A stretch of DNA of 64,000 nt from Paenibacillus sp. Soil766 (GTDB taxonomy: Bacteria; Bacillota; Bacilli; Paenibacillales; NBRC-103111): contig NZ_LMSJ01000012.1 of NCBI RefSeq assembly GCF_001428105.1, forward strand, positions 246,569-310,568, in the 5' to 3' direction. Positions within the stretch are counted from its first letter, which is position 1, and every line of letters begins with the position of its first letter. The position numbers and the translations under genes were made by a program. Of this stretch, positions 36,116 through 45,285 are shown piece after piece. The notes beneath the pieces are model-generated. The model was not told the origin of the DNA. It did no database searches and saw only the letters and a program-made list of their open reading frames with translations.

Positions 36116-37399
36116 ATGAAAACACGTTATGCGATTGTAGGTACAGGAGGACGAGCTGAATTCTTCTATGGCTCCATGGTGAAGGATTTTCTAGATACAT
36201 CGGAACTTGTTGCGATTTGTGATATTAATCAAACACGCATGAATTATACGAATGACAGGCTTGCTAAGAAGTATGAGTATCATGCTGTTCCTACGTATAA
36301 AGCTGACCAATTTGAGGAAATGATTCGCCAAGAAAAGCCGGATGTGATCATTGTTACTACGGTAGACCGTACACATCATACGTATATTATCAAAGCGATG
36401 GAGCTCGGTTGTGATGTTATTTCAGAGAAACCGATGACGGTTGATGAAGAGAAATGCCAAGAGATTCTTGATGCAATTAAACGTACAGGACGTCAGCTTC
36501 GCGTGACCTTTAACTACCGTTACGCGCCGCACAATACGAAAATTCGTGAGTTAATTATGGATGGAACGATTGGCGATGTCCATTCAGTACATTTTGAATG
36601 GTTGCTTAATACGGAGCATGGTGCAGACTATTTCCGCAGATGGCACCGTGATAAACGTAATGGCGGCGGCTTGCTTGTTCATAAGTCAACCCACCATTTC
36701 GATCTCGTTAACTTCTGGTTAGAAACGCAACCAGAGACGGTTTTCGCAATGGGTGATCTGATGTTCTATGGAAAAGAGAATGCAGAGAAGCGTGGGGAAA
36801 CAAAGTTTTATCAACGTGCAACTGGGAATGCGAATGCTAAAGATGACCCGTTTGCCTTGCATTTGGATAAAAAACCGAGTCTGAAAGGTTTATATTTGGA
36901 CGCCGAGCATGAGGATGGTTATCAACGAGATCAAAGCGTTTTTGGCGACGGGATCTCCATTGAAGATACGATGGGCGTGATGGTTCGCTACAAAAACAAA
37001 GCGATTCTGACGTACTCCTTGAATGCGTACTTGCCGTGGGAAGGCTTCAATGTGAACATTAACGGCAGCAAAGGCCGTATTGAAATGAAAGTTGTTGAGA
37101 AATCTTATGTGAATTCTGGTGGCGATAAAGCGGATGAGGGTGCGTTGAAAGCGAAAACGATTACGGTTTTCCCGATGTTTGCGGCACCTTATGAAGTTGA
37201 AATCGAAGAAGGCGTTGGCGGTCATGGTGGTGGCGATCCTGTTCTGTTGAAGGATATTTTCGACAAGCCATCCGACGATCGTTTCAACCGCGCGGCATCT
37301 CATGTAGATGGAGCGATGTCCATTCTTACTGGTATTGCTGGCAATATTTCATTGCGTACAGGGCAACCAGTTGCTGTAGATAAGCTTGTGAAATTTTAA
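36116..37399 (+). CDS. Gfo/Idh/MocA family oxidoreductase
   Basis: The 427-residue protein starts after GAGAGGGG. The N-terminal Rossmann domain shows YAIVGTGGRAEFF and VAICDINQTRMNY; the family EKP motif is in DVISEKPMTVDEEKC; the C-terminal domain includes VHFEWLLNTEHGADYFRRWH and GGGLLVHKSTHHFDLVNFWL with candidate catalytic residues (His and Lys). It is longer than typical inositol dehydrogenases and probably oxidises a sugar or sugar-derived glycoside with NAD(P). It is followed 22 bases later by a hydrolase, and divergent from an AraC gene; together these suggest breakdown of a decorated sugar. Confidence 0.9.
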   Translation: MKTRYAIVGTGGRAEFFYGSMVKDFLDTSELVAICDINQTRMNYTNDRLAKKYEYHAVPTYKADQFEEMIRQEKPDVIIVTTVDRTHHTYIIKAMELGCDVISEKPMTVDEEKCQEILDAIKRTGRQLRVTFNYRYAPHNTKIRELIMDGTIGDVHSVHFEWLLNTEHGADYFRRWHRDKRNGGGLLVHKSTHHFDLVNFWLETQPETVFAMGDLMFYGKENAEKRGETKFYQRATGNANAKDDPFALHLDKKPSLKGLYLDAEHEDGYQRDQSVFGDGISIEDTMGVMVRYKNKAILTYSLNAYLPWEGFNVNINGSKGRIEMKVVEKSYVNSGGDKADEGALKAKTITVFPMFAAPYEVEIEEGVGGHGGGDPVLLKDIFDKPSDDRFNRAASHVDGAMSILTGIAGNISLRTGQPVAVDKLVKF

Positions 37400-37421
37400 C
37401 CTGCGACGGAGGTTGAGCTAG

Positions 37422-38444
37422 ATGTGGAGTCCTGACGCGAGTATGGAAAAGCTTTATCGCGCTTTCGAATTGAAACGCGAGCAGCGTCGTTCGGAAAGTG
37501 CTGAACAGGCGAGAGCTCATATGAAAAAACGCTTGACTGACTCCTTAGCCTTGACCATGGAAGGACAGGACGAACTTCGTCCTGTCCTTCTTGATCGTGT
37601 CGAGCTTGAGGATCATATTCGAGAGCGTATTGAAATCGGGACGTTTTGGGGCTTTCGGGTTCCCGTGTATGTGCTATTGCCAAAAGGTGATTCTCATAAA
37701 CGAGCTGCCGTTCTTGCTCTGCATGGCCATGGTTACGGGAGTAGGCAAATCGTTGGCTTGAATGCTGATGGGACCGAGCATACGGGGAAATGGGATATTC
37801 ATGGCAACTACGCACTAGAGTTGGTGAGGTGCGGCTTCGTCGTTGTTGTCCCTGAAATTCTTGGCTTCGGTGATCGGCGATTGGAAGTTGACCAGAAGGA
37901 TGGACAAGTGGGGAACTCGTCTTGTCAGACGCTTGCCTCACATCTTCTGCTATATGGGATCTCTATAGCTGGTGTTCGTGTGCATGAAGCGATACGAGTA
38001 TTAGATTACCTCGTGTCACGAGAAGAGGTAGATGCGAGTCGAATCGGTTGTTTTGGATTTTCGGGCGGTGGTTTACTTGCCGCTTACACAGCAGTATTAG
38101 ATGAACGCATTCAGGCCTCGGTCCTGTGCGCTTTCACCAATACATTCAAGCGCAGCATCATGGGCGTGCGGCATTGCATCGATAACTATCTGCCTGGCGC
38201 GCTCGATTTCGCGGAACTGCCAGAACTAATTGGTTTGCTTGCTCCGCGCCCGTTATTCATCGCATCAGGCAGACAGGATCCGATTTTTCCTGTTGATGGT
38301 GTGGAAACAGCCGTTTCTTACTTGGAACGTGAGTATGCACTGGCGGGAGCGGCAGGGCAACTAGGCGTGCATCTCTATGATGGTATTCATGAGGTGGATG
38401 GCAGCCAAGCGTATCCATGGTTGGTTGAGGTTTTAAAAGGGTAA
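37422..38444 (+). CDS. Alpha/beta hydrolase (dienelactone hydrolase/acetyl-esterase-like)
   Basis: The 340-residue protein has the fold's landmarks: oxyanion strand VLALHGHGYG, the nucleophile elbow GFSGGGL, a late acidic residue in SGRQDPIFP and a terminal His in YDGIHEVDG. No signal peptide, so cytoplasmic. Similar proteins act on esters of sugars (for example acetyl groups). It is in one transcription unit with the upstream oxidoreductase. A perfect 29-base palindrome lies inside it at 37561-37589. Substrate not deducible. Confidence 0.87.
   Translation: MWSPDASMEKLYRAFELKREQRRSESAEQARAHMKKRLTDSLALTMEGQDELRPVLLDRVELEDHIRERIEIGTFWGFRVPVYVLLPKGDSHKRAAVLALHGHGYGSRQIVGLNADGTEHTGKWDIHGNYALELVRCGFVVVVPEILGFGDRRLEVDQKDGQVGNSSCQTLASHLLLYGISIAGVRVHEAIRVLDYLVSREEVDASRIGCFGFSGGGLLAAYTAVLDERIQASVLCAFTNTFKRSIMGVRHCIDNYLPGALDFAELPELIGLLAPRPLFIASGRQDPIFPVDGVETAVSYLEREYALAGAAGQLGVHLYDGIHEVDGSQAYPWLVEVLKG
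37561..37589. repeat. Perfect 14-bp inverted repeat inside hydrolase gene
   Basis: AAGGACAGGACGAA and its exact complement TTCGTCCTGTCCTT flank one central base. It lies about 140 bases into the coding region and encodes GQDELRPVL. A hairpin this strong inside a coding sequence is unusual. Confidence 0.85.
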
Positions 38445-38476
38445 GCGGAAGCTTATATGGACGCGAATAAAAGAAT

Positions 38477-38510
38477 AAAAAGACTACTGAAATCTTTCAG
38501 TAGTCTTTTT
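38477..38510. terminator. Bidirectional terminator
   Basis: AAAAAGACTACTGAAA (38477-38492) and its perfect complement (38495-38510) leave a 2-base loop and have A/T tracts on both ends. It separates the convergent hydrolase and YmaF-like genes. Confidence 0.95.
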
Positions 38511-38539
38511 GCATATCAAAAGTCTCGATTAAGAACTTC

Positions 38540-38914
38540 CTACACTTTCTGGCGAACAATGCTTTCAATGATCAATTTATGTCCAACCACGACTCCAAGA
38601 CGAATGACACCTGTTGTTCTACCGGAAATGATGTGGCGATGTCCATCTGCAATGTTTGTTGAGATTTGAAAACGATGAAAATGATTCACTCCTACACCGA
38701 TGTTGAGGCCAGTACGACCCGAATAGGAATGACGATGTCCGTCAGCTGTTGTTGTAATGCCTTGGAAGGTGTGACGGTGTCTGCCATCCTCTGGGATTAC
38801 AATATCACTTAAATTACCGAAGGAATGCCGATGATTCTGTACACGTGACGTTAAGCCCTCCATGCGATGTCTGAACTGTACAGGCCCGCCAGATCCTTGT
38901 TTGATTCTTGCCAT
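38540..38914 (-). CDS. YmaF-family His-rich repeat protein
   Basis: ATG 38914 (MARIKQGSGGPV) is preferred to ATG 38926 because AAAGGAT lies directly before the latter. The 124-residue protein contains four variants of one motif: NHRHSFGNLSD, DGRHRHTFQGIT, DGHRHSYSGRT and DGHRHIISGRT, plus VNHFHRFQIS. This H-x-H-x(3)-G-x-T repeat defines YmaF proteins of Bacillus, which have no known role. The clustered histidines could bind metal. It stands alone between terminators and repeats. Confidence 0.8.
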   Translation of the reverse strand: MARIKQGSGGPVQFRHRMEGLTSRVQNHRHSFGNLSDIVIPEDGRHRHTFQGITTTADGHRHSYSGRTGLNIGVGVNHFHRFQISTNIADGHRHIISGRTTGVIRLGVVVGHKLIIESIVRQKV

Positions 38915-39155
38915 TGTTCTAATCATCCTTTCGAGCAGAGATGATATTAAGGTATGCCATACATAGTGAACTGGCTTGGTCGAGAGGCTAGTGAGTATGA
39001 ATATTTTTAAAATTTTGAAAGGTAGATTGAAGTAGATTCTGCATTAATTTCCGGCAGTCTTATTTGTGGGTCTGTACCTTCATAGGAATAAGAGCTTCTT
39101 TCTAATTAAATGCAATTATGCTAACCTTTGAGGAGGGAACTAGGAGGTGAGCTCG

Positions 39156-39782
39156 TTGAAACGCGTGCTAATAACAGGATACAAAGCGAATGAACTTGGC
39201 ATTTTCTCATTGAAGCATCCTGGCATTCCGATTATCAAAAAAGCGATTCAAAAGCGGATCATCGCCTTAATAGATGACGGGCTCGAATGGGTTGTTGTAA
39301 GTGGGCAATGGGGGGTAGAACTGTGGGCGGCAGAGGCAGTGCTAGAGCTGAGAGAACATACCCATCCTGAGTTGAAGCTTGCAGTGATTACACCATTTCT
39401 GGAGCAAGAAGAGAAGTGGAGCGACGATAAAAAAGGGTGCTACGCAAGCGTCATGCAGCGTGCCAATTACGTGAACAGTATTACGAAGACCAAATACGAA
39501 GGACCGTGGCAGTTCAAAGAGAGGGACAAGTTCCTTCTGAGAAACTCTGACGGCATTCTGATGGTCTATGATGAAGAGACAGAGGGTTCACCGAAGTTTA
39601 TGAAATTGCAGGCAGCTCAAATTGCCGAGCATCATACCTATCCGATCATAATGATCAATGCTTTTGATTTGCAAAATGTGGCCGAGGATGAGCACGGGGA
39701 TTACGGCGGCGACATGCAGGATGACATGTCTGGGGATTCGGTCAGCGGTGGAGATAAGTGGCATTTTGATGATGACATTTAG
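39156..39782 (+). CDS. ypsA: YpsA-like SLOG/DUF1273 protein
   Basis: TTG 39156 (MKRVLITGYKANELGIF) follows AGGAGG (39142-39147) by 8 bases and matches the family start; the alternative GTG at 39147 follows GAGGAGGGA at similar spacing. The 208-residue protein has the Rossmann-like nucleotide-binding SLOG core (VVVSGQWGVELWAAEAVLEL, ITPFLEQEEKW, NSDGILMVYDEETEG) and an unusually acidic, Gly/Asp-rich tail of ~30 residues. YpsA in B. subtilis affects cell division and shape; its biochemical activity is unproven. Confidence 0.9.
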   Translation: MKRVLITGYKANELGIFSLKHPGIPIIKKAIQKRIIALIDDGLEWVVVSGQWGVELWAAEAVLELREHTHPELKLAVITPFLEQEEKWSDDKKGCYASVMQRANYVNSITKTKYEGPWQFKERDKFLLRNSDGILMVYDEETEGSPKFMKLQAAQIAEHHTYPIIMINAFDLQNVAEDEHGDYGGDMQDDMSGDSVSGGDKWHFDDDI

Positions 39783-39818
39783 GGAGGCTGACTCCCGCGG
39801 CCGGCATTCATTCTCATG

Positions 39819-40183
39819 AATAAATGGAAAACTTACAGCTAAATTCATCCTTTTAAATAGAAAGATTGAATTAAATGAAAAATATGTAGGTAATATTAGG
39901 AGTTTTATCTGAATCAGCATTTGCAGCTGAAAATAGCTGTAGGTTCATAGCTAATCAACAACCATCAAAATTCCCCCATGCACCATAGCTACTCAACAAC
40001 CATCAAACTTGCCTCCTTGCACCATAGCTACTCAATGTTCACCGAAGACTCCTCCATCATCTATCCTCCCAAATAAATGGAAAATATTCAGTTAAATTCA
40101 GCAGATTAGGTGAGAATATTAAATTAAATGGAAAACCAGAAAGGGGTGATTTCCCGAGAATTAGCTGTAGTTTTTGCAGTTTG
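39819..40183. repeat. Dispersed intergenic repeat elements, loci 3 and 4, plus CATAGCTACTCAA array
   Basis: Segments 39819-39845 (TAAATGGAAAACTTACAGCT), 39868-39897 and 39930-39955 form one copy of the dispersed family; 40071-40098 (AAATGGAAAATATTCAGTTA), 40121-40140 and 40158-40183 form another. Between them CATAGCTA(C/A)TCAA occurs at 39946, 39984 and 40023 (steps 38 and 39), with CAACCATCAAA after the first two. No gene is visible between 39783 and 40462. Confidence 0.7.
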
Positions 40184-40352
40184 TGCTCAGCTGGAGCGAT
40201 GTTGTGAAATACAGAAGTAATCCAACACATACGCAGATTAACACACAGTCGCGTTCCTCTAAATCTCCCGTTTTGCCCCATTTGTCACATATGGACTAGC
40301 CAAATCCGACTCTTTTTACACAAAACACATATATATCTGTGTTTACCCCCTC

Positions 40353-40426
40353 CAAAAACAAACATAAAAATAATGTTTCAAAAACAAACAAAGATATGAT
40401 AAGATAAAACCATCAAAAACAAACAT
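40353..40426 (+). promoter_or_regulatory. Three direct CAAAAACAAACA operators upstream of rhamnose operon
   Basis: CAAAAACAAACAT occurs at 40353-40365, CAAAAACAAACAA at 40379-40391 and CAAAAACAAACAT at 40414-40426, with a partial ACAAACAT directly after. They lie in the 110 bases before the first rha gene. The operon encodes a DeoR-type repressor, and DeoR proteins commonly bind such direct T/A-rich repeats, so these are probable operators for that repressor. A TATGAT hexamer at 40395-40400 between copies 2 and 3 is a candidate -10. Confidence 0.65.
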
Positions 40427-40462
40427 ACAAACATGGGATGTAAACCTTAGGAGGGTACTTAA

Positions 40463-42532
40463 ATGGTTGCGAATTTATGGGAAGCTTCAAAAGCGAATGC
40501 AGTGTCGAAAGGCGTAGAGGAAATTGTTTATCGTTCTAACTTGTTAGGCACAGATCGCGCTGTATGTAACTGGGGCGGCGGCAACACCTCTTACAAAACG
40601 ATCGAGAAGGATTTCCGTGGTCGCGATGTTGAAGTGATGTGGGTCAAAGGAAGCGGTTCTGACCTTGGAACGATGAAAGCAAAGAATTTCACAGGTCTTC
40701 GCATGGAAGATATTCGTCCATTGATCGAGCGCGACGAAATGTCCGACGAAGACATGGTTGCTTACCTTGCAAACTGTATGATCGACAGCAAGCATCCGCG
40801 TGCTTCCATCGAGACGCTTTTACATGCGTTCTTACCATTCAAAAACGTTGACCACACACATCCAGATGCGATTATCTCGCTTTGCTGCGCACACAATGGT
40901 CGTGAGCTTGCGAAAGAAATTTATGGCGATCGTTTCGTATGGGTACCTTATGTACGTCCTGGTTTTACACTTTCCAAAATGATCGCAGATGGCGTTCGCA
41001 ACAATCCAAAAGCTGAGCTTGTTCTTATGGAGAAACATGGTCTAGTCACTTGGGGCGAAACATCCGAAGAAAGCTACCTCAAAACCATTGCTATCATTAA
41101 TGAAGCAGCAAGTTTCATTGAAGCTCGTGTGAACGAAGCGAACCTATATGGCGGTTCCAAATACGAAACACTTAGCGCTGAAGCACGCAAGGAACTATTG
41201 GCTCAAGTTCTGCCAGTCGTTCGCGGTGCAGTAAGCAACGAGAAGAAAATGATCCTCACCATTGACAGTGCAGACGATGTGCTTCAATTTGTAAACAGCC
41301 GTGATGCAGCAGTCCTTTCCCAAGTTGGAGCAGCTTGCCCGGATCACCTGGTTCATACGAAAATGAAGCCTTTATATATCGACTGGAATCCGGCAACTGG
41401 CGACGCAGCAAGCTTAACAGAAGCTTTGAAAGCCGGTATTGAAGCTTACAAAGAAGAGTACAAAGCTTATTTTGACCGTAATAAAAATGATGGCGACGTT
41501 ATCAACGAAGCAGCTCCGCGTGTTATCCTTATTCCAGGAATCGGGATGATCAACACAGGCAAAAGCTGGGCTATGGCACAAATTAGCGGAGCGCTTTACC
41601 ACCGCGCAATCTCCGTTATGAGAGGCGCTACGGCTCTTGGAACGTTCGTATCCCTAAGCGAAAACGAATCTTTCAACGTAGAGTACTGGCCGCTTGAGCT
41701 TTATAAATTAACACTAGCTCCAGCTGAAGCTGAATTCTCCCGTCAAGTAGCTTTCATCACAGGCGGCGCAGGCGGAATCGGAAGCGTAACAGCTCGTCAA
41801 TTCTTGAAAGATGGCGCACACGTTGTGCTGGCTGATCTTAACCTTGAAGGTGCACAGAAACTTGCGACTGAACTGAACGAACAATATGGCGAAAACAGAG
41901 CAATTGCTGTTCGTATGGACGTAACGAAGGAAGAAGAAGTAGAAGCAGCATTCCGTGAGTCCATCCTTAGCTACGGCGGTATCGACATTATCGTGAATAA
42001 TGCAGGTCTTGCGACTTCCAGTCCTTTTGACGAAACATCGCTGAAAGAGTGGAACTTGAACATGAACGTGCTGAGCACAGGGTATTTCCTTGTAGCGAGA
42101 GAAGCGTTTAAAATTATGAAAAAGCAAACAATCGGCGGCAGCATGGTATTCGTTGGCTCCAAGAACTCCGTATTTGCTGGGAAAAATGCTTCCGCATACT
42201 CCACAGCTAAAGCAGCTGAGATTCACTTAGCGCGTTGTATCGCAGCAGAAGGCGGCGAATTCGGTATTCGTGTGAACTCCGTATTGCCAGATGCGATCCT
42301 TCAAGGTTCCGCAATTTGGAACTCCGGCTGGCGCAATGAGCGGGCTGCTGCTTACGGTATTGAACCGGATCAGTTGGAAGAGCACTACCGCAAAAGAACA
42401 ACATTGCTCGTTAACATTTTCCCTAAAGACGTTGCAGAAGCTATTGTGTACTTCGCTTCATCCAAAGCAGCTAAAACAACGGGTTGCATGATCACAGTTG
42501 ATGGTGGCGTACCTGCTGCCTTCACACGTTAA
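40463..42532 (+). CDS. rhaEW: Bifunctional rhamnulose-1-phosphate aldolase/lactaldehyde dehydrogenase
   Basis: The 689-residue fusion matches RhaEW (YuxG) of B. subtilis. Residues ~1-410 form a class II aldolase domain (CNWGGGNTSYKT, VDHTHPDAIISL, MEKHGLVTWGE), which splits L-rhamnulose-1-phosphate into DHAP and L-lactaldehyde. Residues ~425-689 form a short-chain dehydrogenase (ITGGAGGIGSVTARQF, NNAGLAT, catalytic YSTAKAAE) that handles the lactaldehyde. It starts after TAGGAGG and is first in the rhamnose operon with isomerase, kinase and repressor. Fusion of consecutive enzymes is normal for this family. Confidence 0.93.
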   Translation: MVANLWEASKANAVSKGVEEIVYRSNLLGTDRAVCNWGGGNTSYKTIEKDFRGRDVEVMWVKGSGSDLGTMKAKNFTGLRMEDIRPLIERDEMSDEDMVAYLANCMIDSKHPRASIETLLHAFLPFKNVDHTHPDAIISLCCAHNGRELAKEIYGDRFVWVPYVRPGFTLSKMIADGVRNNPKAELVLMEKHGLVTWGETSEESYLKTIAIINEAASFIEARVNEANLYGGSKYETLSAEARKELLAQVLPVVRGAVSNEKKMILTIDSADDVLQFVNSRDAAVLSQVGAACPDHLVHTKMKPLYIDWNPATGDAASLTEALKAGIEAYKEEYKAYFDRNKNDGDVINEAAPRVILIPGIGMINTGKSWAMAQISGALYHRAISVMRGATALGTFVSLSENESFNVEYWPLELYKLTLAPAEAEFSRQVAFITGGAGGIGSVTARQFLKDGAHVVLADLNLEGAQKLATELNEQYGENRAIAVRMDVTKEEEVEAAFRESILSYGGIDIIVNNAGLATSSPFDETSLKEWNLNMNVLSTGYFLVAREAFKIMKKQTIGGSMVFVGSKNSVFAGKNASAYSTAKAAEIHLARCIAAEGGEFGIRVNSVLPDAILQGSAIWNSGWRNERAAAYGIEPDQLEEHYRKRTTLLVNIFPKDVAEAIVYFASSKAAKTTGCMITVDGGVPAAFTR

Positions 42533-42559
42533 TACATCTACTAGGAGGCCATAAAACCG

Positions 42560-43780
42560 ATGAGCGACAAAGCCTACGCATTATTCGAAGAGCAACAAGC
42601 CCTGAGAGGCATTGATATCGCAGCTGTCAAGGCGAAGCTGAAAGCATTGAAAGTTGAAACGCCATCATGGGGCTACGGGGATTCAGGAACACGCTTCAAA
42701 GTTTACCAACAAACAGGCGTACCGCGTAATCCTTTTGAGAAATTCGAAGATGCTGCGCAAGTGCACAAACTGACGGGTGTTTGCCCGTCGGTTGCCATCC
42801 ACATCCCATGGGACAAGGTAGATGACTACGCGAAGCTGAAGCAGCATGCGTCTGATCTAGGCGTTTCCATCGGTGCGGTGAACCCGAACCTTTTCCAAGA
42901 AGATGATTACATCTTCGGAAGTGTGACGAACTCGAACGCAGCGATTCGCCGCAAAGCGACGGATCACTTGCTAGAGTGCGTAGACATTGCCAAAACGGTA
43001 GGCTCCGACGTGTTGAGCTTATGGTTCGCAGACGGCTCCAACTACCCAGGTCAAGTGGATATCCGCGCTCGTAAAGCGTGGATGTATGAGTCGCTGAAAG
43101 AAATGTACAATGCGATGACACCAAGCATGCGCATGTTGATCGAATACAAGTTCTATGAGCCTGCGTTCTACCACACAGATCTAGCTGACTGGGGTATGGC
43201 GTTCAATTTGGCGAACAAATTGGGTCCGCAAGCCGAAGTCCTCGTAGATACAGGACATCATCCACAAGGAACAAACATCGAGCACATCGTGACGTACTTG
43301 TTGGATGAAAATAAATTAGGCGGCTTCCACTTCAACTCACGTAAATACGGTGATGACGATCTAATCGTAGGTTCTGTGAATCCGTATGAATTGTTCTTGA
43401 TTTTCTATCAAATCATTGATGCAGCGAATGACAAGAATCCACAGATTCGTCAAGCGGCTGACAACATTGCGTATATGATCGACCAAAGCCATAACATTGA
43501 GCGTAAAATCCCTGCGATGCTGCGTTCTGTATTAAACGTACAAACGCAATACGCGAAAGCACTTCTTATTAACCTTGAAGAAGTTCGTGCTGCACAAGCG
43601 AACCAAGATGTTCTTGGTGCCGAAGATGCGGTTCGTAAAGCTTTTGAATTCGATGTAACGCCTCTTCTACAAGCAGTTCGTGAGGAAATCGGCGTGCCGG
43701 TTGACCCGATGAAAGCTTACTTGGCAAGCGGCTATGACGAGAAAATTAACGCGCGTGGCAAAGGCGGTGCAAGCTGGTGA
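42560..43780 (+). CDS. rhaI: L-rhamnose isomerase (RhaI type)
   Basis: The 406-residue protein is a TIM-barrel sugar isomerase of the Pseudomonas stutzeri/Agrobacterium RhaI type, distinct from the E. coli RhaA group. Metal-binding residues are visible in MLIEYKFYEPAFYH, VLVDTGHHPQGTN and GGFHFNSRKYGDDD. It converts L-rhamnose to L-rhamnulose in the cytoplasm. It lies between RhaEW and the kinase; its last bases overlap the kinase start (GTGA), indicating translational coupling. Confidence 0.93.
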   Translation: MSDKAYALFEEQQALRGIDIAAVKAKLKALKVETPSWGYGDSGTRFKVYQQTGVPRNPFEKFEDAAQVHKLTGVCPSVAIHIPWDKVDDYAKLKQHASDLGVSIGAVNPNLFQEDDYIFGSVTNSNAAIRRKATDHLLECVDIAKTVGSDVLSLWFADGSNYPGQVDIRARKAWMYESLKEMYNAMTPSMRMLIEYKFYEPAFYHTDLADWGMAFNLANKLGPQAEVLVDTGHHPQGTNIEHIVTYLLDENKLGGFHFNSRKYGDDDLIVGSVNPYELFLIFYQIIDAANDKNPQIRQAADNIAYMIDQSHNIERKIPAMLRSVLNVQTQYAKALLINLEEVRAAQANQDVLGAEDAVRKAFEFDVTPLLQAVREEIGVPVDPMKAYLASGYDEKINARGKGGASW

Positions 43781-45276
43781 GTACTTCTTCGACAGTTCTA
43801 GCCTTTGATTTGGGAGCAAGCAGCGGCAGAGCGATCGTCGGACGACTTGATTCTGAAGCGGGCCGGATCACGATCGAGGAAATTCACCGCTTCTCTAATG
43901 ATCCAGTGCAGGTGGGCAACCACCTGCACTGGGACATTTTGCGGTTGCTTCATGAGTTGAAGCAAGGTATTTTACAAACCAAACATCTAGGCTACACGAA
44001 TATCGAGAGTTTGGCGATAGATTCATGGGCTGTTGATTTCGGACTTTTGGCTGCAAATGGTGAGCTATTAGGGAACCCGTATCATTACCGGGATCATCAC
44101 ACAGATGGCTTGATGGAGCAAGTGATGGAGATTGTTGGACGGGAGAAACTGTATGCGCTAACAGGGCTGCAGTTTTTGCAATTCAACTCCATTTTCCAAC
44201 TCTATGCACTTCAAAAAAACAATCCTGAACTACTTGACCGCGCGGCGACGTTTCTGATGATTCCAGACCTTCTTCGCTACTTCCTGACAGGCGAAAAGCA
44301 TAGTGAATTCACGAATGCCACGACGACGCAGTTGTTTAATGCAACGAGCTTCACGTGGGACACGGCACTCATCGAGCAATTACGACTTCCGGCACAGATT
44401 TTCTTGCCGCCAGTCGCTTCGGGATCGCGTGTTGGATCGCTAAGCCCAGCTGTTTGCGAGGAACTGGATGTTCCTTCCATTCCTGTCATCGCGGTTGGCG
44501 AGCACGATACAGCGTCAGCTGTTGTTGCCGTTCCTGCGCTTGATGATGACTTTGCCTTCCTAAGCTGCGGGACTTGGTCCTTATTAGGGACGGAGACGAG
44601 TGCTCCGGTGCTCACGGAACAAGCCCTAGCGTGGAATTTCACGAATGAAGGCGGCGTGTACGGAACGAATCGTTTATTGAAGAACATCATGGGTTTATGG
44701 CTCTTTAATGAATGCAAACGTGCATGGGATAAGGAAGGGAAATCAGTCAGTTTTGCCGAACTCGTGAAGCAGGCAGAAGCCGTAAAACCATTCCAATTCT
44801 TCATCGATCCGGATGATGATATGTTCCTTAACCCTGCGCATATGCCGAAGCAAATCCAGCAATATTGTCGTGATACGGGGCAAACTGTGCCTCAAACCGA
44901 TGGTGAGATCGTGCGTTGCATTATGGAAAGCCTCGCACTGAAATATCGCTTTATTCTTGAACGTACGGAGCAGCTTTCCGGCAAGACATACCGTGGACTT
45001 CACATCGTAGGCGGCGGCATCCAGAACGAACTGCTTTGTCAGTTCACATCGAACGCTACACAGCGTGAAGTGTGGGCGGGGCCAGTAGAGGGTAGTGCCC
45101 TAGGAAACCTTGTAGTACAATGGATATCACTAGGGGTTATCGCGAATTTGCGCGAAGCCAGGAAGCTGATTCGGAATTCGTTCCCAGTCAAGACGAATCA
45201 TCCTCAGGATGAGGCGGGTTGGCAGGCGGCGTATGAAGTGTTTTGTCAGGTGGCCTCCCGATCGACGGTGAAATGA
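43777..45276 (+). CDS. rhaB: Rhamnulokinase
   Basis: The 499-residue FGGY-family kinase starts at GTG 43777 inside the isomerase stop (4-base overlap). ATP-binding and sugar-binding features are seen: FDLGASSGRAIVG at the start, DSWAVDFGLL, VGEHDTASAVVA, LSCGTWSLLGTE and LHIVGGGIQNELLCQFTSN. It phosphorylates L-rhamnulose at O1 for the aldolase RhaEW. The DeoR gene follows after only 9 bases. Confidence 0.95.
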   Translation: MSTSSTVLAFDLGASSGRAIVGRLDSEAGRITIEEIHRFSNDPVQVGNHLHWDILRLLHELKQGILQTKHLGYTNIESLAIDSWAVDFGLLAANGELLGNPYHYRDHHTDGLMEQVMEIVGREKLYALTGLQFLQFNSIFQLYALQKNNPELLDRAATFLMIPDLLRYFLTGEKHSEFTNATTTQLFNATSFTWDTALIEQLRLPAQIFLPPVASGSRVGSLSPAVCEELDVPSIPVIAVGEHDTASAVVAVPALDDDFAFLSCGTWSLLGTETSAPVLTEQALAWNFTNEGGVYGTNRLLKNIMGLWLFNECKRAWDKEGKSVSFAELVKQAEAVKPFQFFIDPDDDMFLNPAHMPKQIQQYCRDTGQTVPQTDGEIVRCIMESLALKYRFILERTEQLSGKTYRGLHIVGGGIQNELLCQFTSNATQREVWAGPVEGSALGNLVVQWISLGVIANLREARKLIRNSFPVKTNHPQDEAGWQAAYEVFCQVASRSTVK

Positions 45277-45285
45277 GGGGTATCG

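Noticed and set aside
37396..37941. 181-codon ORF opposite the hydrolase gene
   Set aside because: Low-complexity, basic/Ser-rich translation antisense to a clear alpha/beta hydrolase; it is a shadow frame.
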